Assembly (NCBI GenBank): GCA_946405105.1 | Contig: CAMJFY010000004.1 | Coordinates: forward strand, 36,702-100,701 | Direction: 5' to 3' | Source: an uncultured Caryophanales bacterium | GTDB lineage: Bacteria > Bacillota_I > Bacilli_A > Acholeplasmatales > Anaeroplasmataceae | Length of the DNA stretch: 64,000 bases | Shown here: positions 17,535 to 26,213 of the stretch, piece after piece | Layout of the letters: every line of letters begins with the position of its first letter | Numbering within the stretch: position 1 is the stretch's first letter | Made by a program: the position numbers and the translations under genes | Notes under the pieces: model-generated | What the model was told of the DNA's origin: nothing | What the model saw: the letters and a program-made list of their open reading frames with translations, nothing else | Databases searched by the model: none

Positions 17535-17843
17535 ATGGCAAATACAAAGGTTTCAATTAAAGTAGTTTCAAAGGCATCTAAATTATATATCGTAGGTTCT
17601 ACAAAGAACTTAGGTGAATGGGATGCTAAGAAGGCAGTAGAACTTGAATACTGCGATAAGTGTGGTGCATTTTTTACTGATAAGCTTTTACCAGCTGGTG
17701 AGGTTGTTGAATTCAAGGTTTTAACAGCTAAGAACTGGGCTAATGTTGAAAAGGGTGCATTTGGTGAGGAAGTAGCTAACCATTCATTCGTTGCAACAAA
17801 GGGCTTAGAAGTTGTAGTAGAAGTAAATAATTTTGCAAAGTAA
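17535..17843 (+). CDS. Free-standing CBM20/starch-binding-like domain
   Basis: A 102-residue protein consisting almost entirely of one beta-sandwich domain resembling the CBM20 starch-binding family. The typical elements are VSIKVVSKASKLYIVGSTKN, LGEWDAKKA (near 30-38), a LPAGEVVEFKVLTAKN segment (near 56-71) and a tryptophan near 72 (NWANVEKG). There is no signal peptide, anchor or catalytic domain, so it is probably cytoplasmic. In most proteins this domain is attached to an amylase or glucan-modifying enzyme, so its isolation is odd. Ligand-binding residues were not verified; a CC-pair (YCDKCGAFF) replaces part of one strand. The ATG has a perfect AGGAGGAT. It is monocistronic with its own terminator. 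Confidence 0.7.
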   Translation: MANTKVSIKVVSKASKLYIVGSTKNLGEWDAKKAVELEYCDKCGAFFTDKLLPAGEVVEFKVLTAKNWANVEKGAFGEEVANHSFVATKGLEVVVEVNNFAK

Positions 17844-17868
17844 AAATCATTTACAAATAATGAATTTA

Positions 17869-17904
17869 CTGCTGGGAATATAATTCCTGGCAGTATTTTT
17901 TTTG
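17869..17904 (+). terminator. Rho-independent terminator after the CBM20-like gene
   Basis: ACTGCTGGGAA (17869-17879) pairs with TTCCTGGCAGT over 11 bp with two G-U pairs, followed by eight T within TATTTTTTTT. Confidence 0.85.
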
Positions 17905-17943
17905 AAATATAATTATTAATAGATAATTATTTCTTGCTTTTTA

Positions 17944-17972
17944 TTGTTTTTGCCTAAGAAATATTGTATAAT
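17944..17972 (+). promoter_or_regulatory. Promoter of the RNase J2-like gene
   Basis: TTGTTT (17944-17949), 17 nt, TATAAT (17967-17972). The predicted leader is about 70 nt. Confidence 0.55.
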
Positions 17973-18014
17973 TATCCTAGATTTAAATGTGTCGATTTTA
18001 ATCTTAATCTGAAA

Positions 18015-18042
18015 GGAGGTCGGCTTCTGGCTTTTATGTCAG
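18015..18042 (+). promoter_or_regulatory. Distant Shine-Dalgarno with an intervening hairpin
   Basis: The only strong ribosome-binding site (GGAGGT, 18015-18020) is 28 nt before the start ATG at 18049. CTGGC (18027-18031) can pair with GTCAG (18038-18042) around TTTTAT, which would bring the site to an effective distance of about 12 nt. A six-codon frame MSAYYG (18036-18056) that overlaps the start codon offers an alternative explanation by translational coupling. Confidence 0.4.
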
Positions 18043-18048
18043 CGTATT

Positions 18049-19770
18049 ATGGCTAAAATTAATTTTTTTGCGTTAGGTGGAGTCCAAGAAAATGGTAAAA
18101 ATCTTTATGTTGTTGACATAAATGATAGATTCTATATTCTAGATTGCGGCTTAAAATATCCAACATCAGAGCTATATGGCGTAGATGTAATAATTAACGA
18201 TCTAACATACTTAGAGGAAAATATTGATAAGGTTGAAGGTATCTTTTTATCTCATGCCCATGACGATCATATTGGCGGTGTATCTCATCTTATCAAAAAT
18301 CATGATATAAAAGTTTATGGATCAAGATTTACTCTAGCAGTTTTAAGAGAAAAGCTAGCAGAGGATGAAGTTGTTCCAAAGGAAGAGCTTCTAATTACAA
18401 TTACACCAAGAGGTGCATTATCTTTTGATAATGATAGAGTAAGCATTAGATTCTTTGAGGTTGCACATAATATACCTGAATCTTATGGTATTGCTATTAA
18501 AACAGAGGATGGCTACTTAATTTATACAAGTAATTATAACTTTGATCAAAATTCTAAAATTGATTATTCACATATGTTTAGAAGCCTTGCAGTATTCTCT
18601 AAAGAAGGAGTACTAGCTCTATTTACTGAATCACTTGGTGCTAACAATGAACAATCTAGAGGTACAATCCTAGAGTTTAAATTAAGAATTACAAATCTAT
18701 TTAATCAAACAAAGAAAAGAATTATTTTCTCTTTATTCTCAAGTGATATTTTAAGAATTCAACAGATTTGTAATATCGCAATAGAGCATGGTAAAAAGAT
18801 AGCTATTATTGGTAGAAAAACTCAAAAGATTGTTAATCAAGCAATCAATTTAGGTTATTTAACAATCCCTGATGAAAGCTTCGCAAATTTAAGATATATA
18901 GATGAAAATAACAAGAATAACGATGATAATCTAGTTATCCTAGTTACAGGTGAAAGACATGAGCCTTATTTCATGTTACAAAGAATGGCTCGTGGTGTTG
19001 ATAGATTAATTAAGATGGAGCCTGATGATACAATTGTTATTTTAACTAATCCATATTTAGGAACAGAAAAGATGGCATCAAGAACATTAGATATCATTTA
19101 TCATGTGACATCTAATGTTAAAACATTTAACCAAAGCTTATTACCAGAGCCTAATGCCAATAGAGAAGAAATAAAGGAAATGATTAATATTTTAAAGCCA
19201 AAATATATCATTCCAATTATTGGAGAATATAGACATCAGTATGCACTTCGTATTGTCGCAAACTGTATTGGATATGGTGATGATAAGGTATTAATTATTG
19301 ATAATGGTGACATTATTACCTTTGAAAAAGGTAAATATGTTGGTATAACTGGTGATGTTCCATGTGCTGAGGTTTTAATTGATGGTAAAGCATTCAAGGA
19401 TGTTGGAGATGTAGTAATGAGAGACCGCGAGCTATTAGCTGACGATGGTGTTATTCTAGTATCTGCCAATATTAACCCAAGAACAAAGACTATTATTATT
19501 GGACCTGAAATTGTTACAAAGGGATTTAGCTATACAGTTGATAATGATGAAATAAACAATAAGATTAAACAAACATTTTATCTTGTTTCATCAAAATATT
19601 TAATTTCTAAATTCATTAACTGGAGTGAATTTAAAACAGCATTAAAAAATGAAATTTCTCATTTAATCTATAAAGAAATGAAGAGAAGTCCAATCATTAT
19701 ACCTGTATTAATTTCAACAGATGTTGATGCGTTAAGAAAAAATAGTGCTGTAACAACAAAAGAGGAATAG
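18049..19770 (+). CDS. rnjB: RNase J family protein, degenerate (RNase J2-like)
   Basis: A 573-residue metallo-beta-lactamase/beta-CASP protein of the RNase J family. The first metal motif is intact (SHAHDDHIGG, near 72-81) and so is AHNIPES (near 141), but other catalytic positions are changed relative to the RNase J1 in this window. HTGDFKID is replaced by YTSNYNFD, the GHAS motif is missing, and IHGEYRM is replaced by IIGEYRH. It is therefore probably the J2-type partner with little or no exonuclease activity, working in a J1-J2 complex; that is known for B. subtilis and inferred here. ATG 18049 is the only sensible start and has an unusually distant Shine-Dalgarno. Its stop codon lies in a terminator shared with rarA. 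Confidence 0.85.
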   Translation: MAKINFFALGGVQENGKNLYVVDINDRFYILDCGLKYPTSELYGVDVIINDLTYLEENIDKVEGIFLSHAHDDHIGGVSHLIKNHDIKVYGSRFTLAVLREKLAEDEVVPKEELLITITPRGALSFDNDRVSIRFFEVAHNIPESYGIAIKTEDGYLIYTSNYNFDQNSKIDYSHMFRSLAVFSKEGVLALFTESLGANNEQSRGTILEFKLRITNLFNQTKKRIIFSLFSSDILRIQQICNIAIEHGKKIAIIGRKTQKIVNQAINLGYLTIPDESFANLRYIDENNKNNDDNLVILVTGERHEPYFMLQRMARGVDRLIKMEPDDTIVILTNPYLGTEKMASRTLDIIYHVTSNVKTFNQSLLPEPNANREEIKEMINILKPKYIIPIIGEYRHQYALRIVANCIGYGDDKVLIIDNGDIITFEKGKYVGITGDVPCAEVLIDGKAFKDVGDVVMRDRELLADDGVILVSANINPRTKTIIIGPEIVTKGFSYTVDNDEINNKIKQTFYLVSSKYLISKFINWSEFKTALKNEISHLIYKEMKRSPIIIPVLISTDVDALRKNSAVTTKEE

Positions 19771-19790
19771 CTGCTTGCTATTCCTCTTTT
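19758..19790. terminator. Bidirectional terminator embedding both stop codons
   Basis: AAAAGAGGAATAGC (19758-19771) and GCTATTCCTCTTTT (19777-19790) form a perfect 14-bp stem around TGCTT. The stop TAG of rnjB (19768-19770) and the stop TAG of rarA (19778-19780, minus) both lie inside the arms. Confidence 0.85.
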
Positions 19791-20989
19791 AGTTCATTCA
19801 TAAACTTTATTATTGCTCTTTCATAAGAGCCGGTATCCTTTGGATTGTAATATTTTTTATCTATTAATTCATCTGGTAAATATTGTTGTTTAACATATCC
19901 TTTAGGATAATCATGAGGATATTTATATTCATATTTACCACTTTTTAATTCTTTATTTAAAATATGTGGTGGGATTTGCATTGATACTAAATCATCTAAA
20001 TCAGCTATTGCAGCGTCAATTCCTAAATATGTTGAATTAGATTTAGGAGAAGTAGCTAAATCTACTATTGCATACGCAAGTGGAAGCCTTGCCTCAGGAA
20101 GACCTAAAGAAAGAGCTGCCTGACATGCTGCATAAACTCTAGGACCAACATTTGGGTTTCCAAGACCAATATCTTCATATGCACTACATAGTAATCTTCT
20201 TGTGATAAATTCTAAATCCTCAGTTTTTAATAATCTAGCTAAATAATGAAGTGCAGCGTCAGGATCTGAGCCTCTAATTGATTTAATCATTGCGCTTGCA
20301 ACATCATAATAATTTTCGCCTTTTTCATCAATTAAAAAGGCTTTTTTTCCGACTAATGCTTTAACATTTTCTAGATTTAAATCCTCTTTATCAAGCATAT
20401 TTGCTATCTCTAGCATATTTAGAGCTGTTCTAATTTCAGCAGATGATGCAACAGCGATATATTCTAATATATCATCTGTCATTTCCTTCATGTTTTCTTT
20501 TTTTATTACTCTTTTAAGAAGAATTATAATGTCTTCTTTTTTTATTTCATTCATTCTATATATATGACAACGGCTTCTGATAGCTGGATTAATAGAACGA
20601 TATGGATTTTCAGTAGTAAGTCCAATAATAGTTAATGCCCCTGTTTCAATGAATGGAAGAAGAAAATCTTGAGTATCCTTTTTCATTCTATGAATCTCAT
20701 CAATGATACAAATAGTTGTTTCATGATATTTAGTAGCATCAGCGATTTCCTTTAGCTTAGCCTTTGAATCGCATGAAGCATTAAAATTATAGCTTGTTAA
20801 TGAATATTTTTGTTCAATTATAGATGCGATAGATGTTTTTCCACATCCTGCAGGGCCATATAAAATCATAGAAAACAATGAATCATTGTCAAGCATCTTA
20901 GTAATAACACCCTTTGGGCCTACTAAATGATCCTGTCCAACAATATCTGAAAATTCTATTGGTCTTATACGATAAGCTAATGGTTTCAT
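19778..20989 (-). CDS. rarA: Replication-associated recombination protein RarA (MgsA) AAA+ ATPase
   Basis: A 403-residue AAA+ ATPase of the RarA/MgsA/WRNIP1 family acting at stalled replication forks. It opens with the family segment MKPLAYRIRPIEFSDIVGQ. Walker A is YGPAGCGKTS (near 44-53), Walker B is CIIDEIHRM (near 97-105), sensor 1 is GLTTENPY and the arginine finger lies in NPAIRSRCHIY. The C-terminal tetramerisation part has YDVASAMIKSIRGSDPDAAL and the PHDYPKGYVKQQYLP segment. Length is close to the usual 410-430. The ATG is preceded by AAGAGGTAAG. It is a single gene, convergent with rnjB. Confidence 0.95.
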   Translation of the reverse strand: MKPLAYRIRPIEFSDIVGQDHLVGPKGVITKMLDNDSLFSMILYGPAGCGKTSIASIIEQKYSLTSYNFNASCDSKAKLKEIADATKYHETTICIIDEIHRMKKDTQDFLLPFIETGALTIIGLTTENPYRSINPAIRSRCHIYRMNEIKKEDIIILLKRVIKKENMKEMTDDILEYIAVASSAEIRTALNMLEIANMLDKEDLNLENVKALVGKKAFLIDEKGENYYDVASAMIKSIRGSDPDAALHYLARLLKTEDLEFITRRLLCSAYEDIGLGNPNVGPRVYAACQAALSLGLPEARLPLAYAIVDLATSPKSNSTYLGIDAAIADLDDLVSMQIPPHILNKELKSGKYEYKYPHDYPKGYVKQQYLPDELIDKKYYNPKDTGSYERAIIKFMNELKEE

Positions 20990-21135
20990 ATATTTCTTAC
21001 CTCTTTAGAATAATTTTATCATAGTTTAGGGCTAATTGTTATAGATTTTATCTATAAAAGTAAAGATTTATATATTTATATGCCAATTTTTGTGTTATAA
21101 TTCTTATATATGTATTTTTAAGGAGACTAACTATT

Positions 21136-21657
21136 ATGAGACTAAAGGATTATATAGCAACAGTACCTGATTTTCCAAAGAAGGGAATAATGTTTAGAGA
21201 TATTACACCATTACTTCAAGATGGTATTGCATTTAGTGCAGTAATTGATACTTTTGCAGGACATGCAAAGAAGCTAGGAGCTACTGTAATAGTAGGACCT
21301 GAGGCTAGAGGATTTATATTTGGAGCTCCTGTAGCTGCAAAGCTTCATTTAGGATTGGTTCCAGTTAGAAAGCCAGGTAAGCTTCCAAGAGAATGTTATT
21401 CACAAGATTATGATTTGGAATATGGTAAGAATACACTTTGTATTCATAAAGATGCTATTAAGCCAGGAGATAAGGTATTCATTTTAGATGACCTTCTAGC
21501 AACTGGTGGTACAGCACTTGCTACATGCAAGCTAATAGAAAAGGCTGGCGGAGAAGTTGTTGGATTAGGCTTCGTAATAGATTTAGTTGATTTAGGTGGA
21601 AAAAAGCTATTAAAGGATTATAACGTTATTACTCTTAGTGAGTTTGAAGGAGAATAG
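21136..21657 (+). CDS. apt: Adenine phosphoribosyltransferase
   Basis: A 173-residue APRT salvaging adenine to AMP with PRPP. It opens with the family pattern DYIATVPDFPKKGIMFRDIT. The PRPP-binding motif is VFILDDLLATGGTA (near 115-128), and GPEARGFIFG precedes the KPGKLP loop. Length is typical. The ATG has AAGGAGAC 9 nt upstream, and an extended -10 TGTTATAAT (21093-21101) precedes it. rel follows 36 nt later with no terminator between, the apt-rel order seen in many Bacillota. Confidence 0.96.
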   Translation: MRLKDYIATVPDFPKKGIMFRDITPLLQDGIAFSAVIDTFAGHAKKLGATVIVGPEARGFIFGAPVAAKLHLGLVPVRKPGKLPRECYSQDYDLEYGKNTLCIHKDAIKPGDKVFILDDLLATGGTALATCKLIEKAGGEVVGLGFVIDLVDLGGKKLLKDYNVITLSEFEGE

Positions 21658-21693
21658 CTTTTAAGTAGTAGTAGTAGAAAGGAAGTGACTATT

Positions 21694-23880
21694 ATGGAAT
21701 ATAAAAAATATGAAGATTTAATGTTTCTAGTAAATGGATATATTCATCATGAGCCATCATTAGAAATGATAAAAAGAGCATATGACAGAGCATTTGAATT
21801 GCATAATGGTCAATTTAGAAAGAGTGGAGAGCCATATATTATCCATCCACTTAATGTTGCGTGTATTTTAGCAGAATTACATGTTGGACCAGATACAATT
21901 TGTGCTGGTTTATTACATGATGTTGTAGAAGACACTTCAATATCAAAAGAAGAATTAGAAAAAGAATTCACACCTGATATTGCTGAAATTGTAGATGGTG
22001 TTACAAAGATTAGTAATTTAACATTTGTATCACTAGAAGAAAAACAGGTTGAAAACCATCAAAAGATGCTACTTGCGATGGGAAGAGATATTAGAGTTAT
22101 CGTTGTTAAGCTTGCAGATAGATTACATAACATAAGAACTCTTAATTATATGCCTGCTGAAAAGAGAGAAAGAATTGCTAAGGAAACATTAGAAATTTAT
22201 GCACCATTAGCTCACAAGCTAGGTATGTTCCGTATCAAGGCAGAGCTAGAGGATACAGCTTTAAAATATGTTGATCCACAAGCATATAATAAAATTGCTG
22301 GCTTAATTAGAAATGATAATTCAGCTAGAATGAGTAATGTTGATCATACTATTAATGAAATAACAAGAATATTAGATGAACAGCATGTTACTGATTATAA
22401 GATTAAAGGTAGAATTAAAAATATTTATAGTATTTATAAGAAAATGGTTAACCAACAAAAAGACTTTGAAGATATCTATGATATTTTAGCTATAAGAGTA
22501 ATCGTAAATACAATTGGAGAATGTTACCATGTATTAGGCTTAATCCATGCCCATTACACTCCAATTCCAAAAAGATTTAAAGATTATATTGCAGTACCTA
22601 AGCCTAATATGTATCAATCACTACATACAACAGTAATCAGTGATGATGGATTTACATTTGAGGTCCAAATTAGAACTAAAGAAATGGATGCCGTAGCTGA
22701 ACTCGGAGTTGCTGCTCACTGGGCATATAAAGAAGGCGTTGAATACTCAAAAGAAAAGCAGCAATTTGAAATTGCTCAAAAGCTTAAGTGGTATAGCGAC
22801 CTATTAAAATTTACTGAAGAAGATAAAACTGAAGATGCTAAGAATTATGTAGACGCAGTTAAGGATGATATCTTAAGTACAAATGTATATGTATATACAC
22901 CTACAGGAGAGGTAGTTGACCTACCTGTTGGAGCAACACCAATAGATTTCGCATATAAGATTCATACTAACATTGGTAATAAGACAGTTGGTGCTATTGT
23001 TAATAACCGTATAGTACCTCTAGATTATGAGCTTAAAAATGGAGATATTATTTCAATTAAAACAAATAAGAATTCATTTGGCCCATCTGAAAACTGGCTT
23101 AAGATTGCTAAAACAAGCCATGCTAAGCATAAGATTAAGAGCTTCTTAAATAAACAAAATAGAGATATCTTATTAGCACATGGAAAGGAAATGATTGAAG
23201 AAGAATTCCACGCTGCTAAGATATTAGAATATAACATTACAGAGGAATTTGCTAAAAATAATTTTGCTAAGAATAACATCAATTCATTAGATGATCTATA
23301 CTTAGAAGTAGCTAAAGCAAATTTATCTCCAAAAACTGTTTTAACAAAATATGTTGGCTTAATCTCTGGTGATAAAACTCAAGAGATGCAGCTTAACCGT
23401 CAAATTGAAAGAAACCAAAAAATATTATCTTCTAGCAATGAAACAGGTGTAATAGTAGAAGGATTAACAAATCCATTAATCAAGCTAGGATCATGCTGTA
23501 ACCCAATTCCTGGAGATACAATTATTGGTTATGTAACAAAGGGTAATGGTATAGTTGTTCACCACATTGGATGTAAAAACTGTAAAACATTCCAAATGGA
23601 AAGAATATTACCACTTGATTGGGCACTTAACCCAGATCGTAAATACCCATGCTCAATTAAGATTGACGCATCATCTAATATTAATTTATTAGTTGATATT
23701 ATGAACACTGTTTCAGCAAGTAATATGTCAATCCTATCAATTAATGCGACAACTAATAAGGATTTAGAAACAACTGTAAAGCTTAAGGTTATGACTAAGA
23801 GCTTAAATGAACTAGAAAAAATGATTATTAGTCTAAAAAAGATTAAATATATTTATAACATTGAAAGAGATAATCTATGA
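21694..23880 (+). CDS. rel: Bifunctional (p)ppGpp synthetase/hydrolase Rel
   Basis: A 728-residue full-length RSH protein controlling the stringent response. The HD hydrolase domain has YIIHPLNVACIL and LLHDVVEDT (near 45-75), with the second part ADRLHNIRTL. The synthetase domain (about 230-350) has KRFKDYIAVPKPNMYQSLHT and the substrate loop EVQIRTKEMDAVAELGVAAHW. A TGS domain starts at VYVYTPTGEVVDLP (near 395), a zinc-finger-type region has GSCCNPIPGD and HHIGCKNC (near 595-625), and an ACT domain ends the protein. Both active sites look intact. ATG 21694 has GAAAGGAAG upstream; an in-frame GTG at 21685 lies in that signal. The stop overlaps the dtd start (ATGA). Confidence 0.96.
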   Translation: MEYKKYEDLMFLVNGYIHHEPSLEMIKRAYDRAFELHNGQFRKSGEPYIIHPLNVACILAELHVGPDTICAGLLHDVVEDTSISKEELEKEFTPDIAEIVDGVTKISNLTFVSLEEKQVENHQKMLLAMGRDIRVIVVKLADRLHNIRTLNYMPAEKRERIAKETLEIYAPLAHKLGMFRIKAELEDTALKYVDPQAYNKIAGLIRNDNSARMSNVDHTINEITRILDEQHVTDYKIKGRIKNIYSIYKKMVNQQKDFEDIYDILAIRVIVNTIGECYHVLGLIHAHYTPIPKRFKDYIAVPKPNMYQSLHTTVISDDGFTFEVQIRTKEMDAVAELGVAAHWAYKEGVEYSKEKQQFEIAQKLKWYSDLLKFTEEDKTEDAKNYVDAVKDDILSTNVYVYTPTGEVVDLPVGATPIDFAYKIHTNIGNKTVGAIVNNRIVPLDYELKNGDIISIKTNKNSFGPSENWLKIAKTSHAKHKIKSFLNKQNRDILLAHGKEMIEEEFHAAKILEYNITEEFAKNNFAKNNINSLDDLYLEVAKANLSPKTVLTKYVGLISGDKTQEMQLNRQIERNQKILSSSNETGVIVEGLTNPLIKLGSCCNPIPGDTIIGYVTKGNGIVVHHIGCKNCKTFQMERILPLDWALNPDRKYPCSIKIDASSNINLLVDIMNTVSASNMSILSINATTNKDLETTVKLKVMTKSLNELEKMIISLKKIKYIYNIERDNL

Positions 23881-24323
23881 GAATAGTTGTTCAAAGAGTA
23901 AAAGAAGCATCATGTAGTGTCGATAATAATATTACTGGTGAGATTGAAAAAGGATTTTTAATCTTTATCGGTTTTAAAAATGATGATACTAATGATGATA
24001 TGCAAAAATGTCTTAGGAAGGTTGTTGGCTTAAGAATTTTTGAGGATGAGAATGGTAAAATGAATAAATCATTACATGATGTAGATGGAAAGATATTAGC
24101 AATATCTCAATTTACATTATATGCAGATGTAAAGCATGGTAATAGACCATCATTTACAGAGGCAATGCAATTTGATAAGGCATCTATTATGTATGATGAA
24201 TTTGTTTCAATGCTAAGAAAAGAAGGAATTAATGTAGAGGTAGGCATCTTTGGTGCTGATATGAAGATTAGTTTAATTAACGATGGGCCTGTAACAATAT
24301 TAATTGATTCTACAAGCCTATAG
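23877..24323 (+). CDS. dtd: D-aminoacyl-tRNA deacylase
   Basis: A 148-residue Dtd removing D-amino acids from tRNA. Diagnostic motifs are MRIVVQRVKEASCSVD at the start, ISQFTLYADV (near 78-87, catalytic loop) and NDGPVTILID near the C-terminus, corresponding to the cross-subunit Gly-cisPro motif. The ATG overlaps the rel TGA, so translation is coupled. rel-dtd is a common order in Bacillota. Confidence 0.95.
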   Translation: MRIVVQRVKEASCSVDNNITGEIEKGFLIFIGFKNDDTNDDMQKCLRKVVGLRIFEDENGKMNKSLHDVDGKILAISQFTLYADVKHGNRPSFTEAMQFDKASIMYDEFVSMLRKEGINVEVGIFGADMKISLINDGPVTILIDSTSL

Positions 24324-24333
24324 GGAGGATTTT

Positions 24334-26211
24334 ATGAAGCCATATGAATTTAATGGAGAATTTTATACTGATTTAGATTCGCTTGCTAAAGCATATATTG
24401 AAAACTTCGAGCTTGGTGTCGAAGATATATATGTTAATGCAAAGCTATTAATTAAATTTGTTAAAAGTATGAAAAAAAGTAAGGAATATGCTAAAGAAAT
24501 CGCATCAATCCTTACATACACAAAATATAAAAATAATGCTTTAACATTTATTATTTATAGCTTCCTAGATGATAAGAAGGTATATATTAATGGTAAAGAA
24601 TTTACATTAGAATTATTTATTAAATCATTAAAACAATATCCAGATAAATCAAATATCCTAATGGCATTCATGGAGGATTATGGAATTAGTAAAACCTTCG
24701 CTACTGAAGATGATAATCAAAAGCTTGCAGTAGATGCATTCTTTATTGAAAATAATTTTGATGATCCATTCACAATCAAATATTTAAATACATATTATGA
24801 TTATCAAATAATTGAATCATTAAATGCTCGTATTTCAACTATCGCAGTTAATGGAGAGGAATGCTTTAGACGTGCAACAAAGGTTGCATTTAATGAAGAT
24901 TTCCAATTAGGTATTGCCCATAAGTTAGGCTTTAGAGCTGCTATTGATATGCATAAAGAGGTTAACCCTATTTTCAAGGCTGTTAAGCTATTAAAGGAAA
25001 AGAAGGAAACTGAAGAGGATTACCTAAAGAAAATTATTACTGATACATTCTATTGGTGGCTATTAGATAATCTAGATAAATATGAACCATTAAAGAAGGA
25101 ATCAAAGCCTACATTTAAGCGTTTAATTCAATTGAAAAAGGAATTTGATAAATATCAAAAGATGATTGAGGATAGAAAAATCACTGATATATCTTTAGAT
25201 TATTTAGCTGATATTTCTAGATCTATTTATCTAAATTACCTAAATTTTGTTACATTATTTAGAAATGGTAAGATTAGAGTTAAAGCTAGATTCTCAGAAA
25301 ATACTTATTCATTTGATAAGCCATATTGTAGAACATATATAACAGCTGATTTCATGAAGGGTCATATTGTTAAGCTTTATAACCCAGGTAATAAAGAAGA
25401 AAAGAAAGTTATCACAGTTAACCCATTAACTGGTAAAGAAATAACTAAGGATGATGTAAATCCTGAAGATATCGATATTGATGATATCAGTGAAGATAAG
25501 CCAGTATTAGTTAAGGTAGATAATGAAAATATCTTAAATGAAATAAAGGATGCTAAAAAGGCATTAAAGAAGAATAAGAGATTTGCAGGTTATTCTAATT
25601 TAACAATAACTATTAATTTCTTATTAGCTGTTGCTATAGCAGTTGCTGGTACAATTTTATCAGGATATGATATTCAGGTACGTGGAATAAATGTTAATTT
25701 AGTTTCTTCATTATTAAATGAAGAAAAGATTTTAATATTTGCATTTGCTGGTGTTTCATTATTATTTGGATATATTTTCGCAATTGTTATCAAATCAAGA
25801 TCAAAGAAAACATTAAAGGATGTTAATACATTAGAATTTATTAATAATGCTAAAACAAAAGAAAAGATTAGTCCTAAGGATGATGCTGAATTAATTTATT
25901 TATTAACTTCAGAAGAGAATTATAGATATTCAACTAAAAAGAGATATAAAGATTTAAGAGTGGTTGTCGCTATTGCTCAGGCTATATCTCTTTCATTACT
26001 TGTTATTTGTTTAGCTATAGGCTTAAAGGGTATTACAGATGTTATTAAATTTGATGGTAATATTACATCATTCCTTTTAGCTTTATTAATAGGACCATTA
26101 GTATCAACAATAGTTGTATTATTTAAAAAGAGAAATGGAATTATTTCATTCCTTATTATTGATATAATTACAATTGTTGCTACTGCAGTTATATTATTTT
26201 TAGGAGTTTAA
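24334..26211 (+). CDS. Large protein with about five C-terminal membrane helices, unknown function
   Basis: A 625-residue protein with a soluble N-terminal part of about 425 residues and roughly five hydrophobic helices (about 432-452, 470-493, 545-567, 578-600 and 603-625). The N-terminal part opens with YEFNGEFYTDLDSLAKAYIE and looks largely helical, with segments such as NARISTIAVNGEECFRRATK and DTFYWWLLDNLD. An acidic stretch (KDDVNPEDIDIDDISEDKP, near 365-383) precedes the membrane part. I do not recognise a family. ATG 24334 has GGGAGGAT upstream and begins 10 nt after the dtd stop; rimO starts 2 nt after its stop. It is therefore embedded in a translation-quality operon. Confidence 0.75.
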   Translation: MKPYEFNGEFYTDLDSLAKAYIENFELGVEDIYVNAKLLIKFVKSMKKSKEYAKEIASILTYTKYKNNALTFIIYSFLDDKKVYINGKEFTLELFIKSLKQYPDKSNILMAFMEDYGISKTFATEDDNQKLAVDAFFIENNFDDPFTIKYLNTYYDYQIIESLNARISTIAVNGEECFRRATKVAFNEDFQLGIAHKLGFRAAIDMHKEVNPIFKAVKLLKEKKETEEDYLKKIITDTFYWWLLDNLDKYEPLKKESKPTFKRLIQLKKEFDKYQKMIEDRKITDISLDYLADISRSIYLNYLNFVTLFRNGKIRVKARFSENTYSFDKPYCRTYITADFMKGHIVKLYNPGNKEEKKVITVNPLTGKEITKDDVNPEDIDIDDISEDKPVLVKVDNENILNEIKDAKKALKKNKRFAGYSNLTITINFLLAVAIAVAGTILSGYDIQVRGINVNLVSSLLNEEKILIFAFAGVSLLFGYIFAIVIKSRSKKTLKDVNTLEFINNAKTKEKISPKDDAELIYLLTSEENYRYSTKKRYKDLRVVVAIAQAISLSLLVICLAIGLKGITDVIKFDGNITSFLLALLIGPLVSTIVVLFKKRNGIISFLIIDIITIVATAVILFLGV

Positions 26212-26213
26212 TT

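Noticed and set aside
21663..21678. TAG trinucleotide run before the rel ribosome-binding site
   Set aside because: Only four to five units, in non-coding sequence between apt and rel; too short to call a phase-variable repeat.
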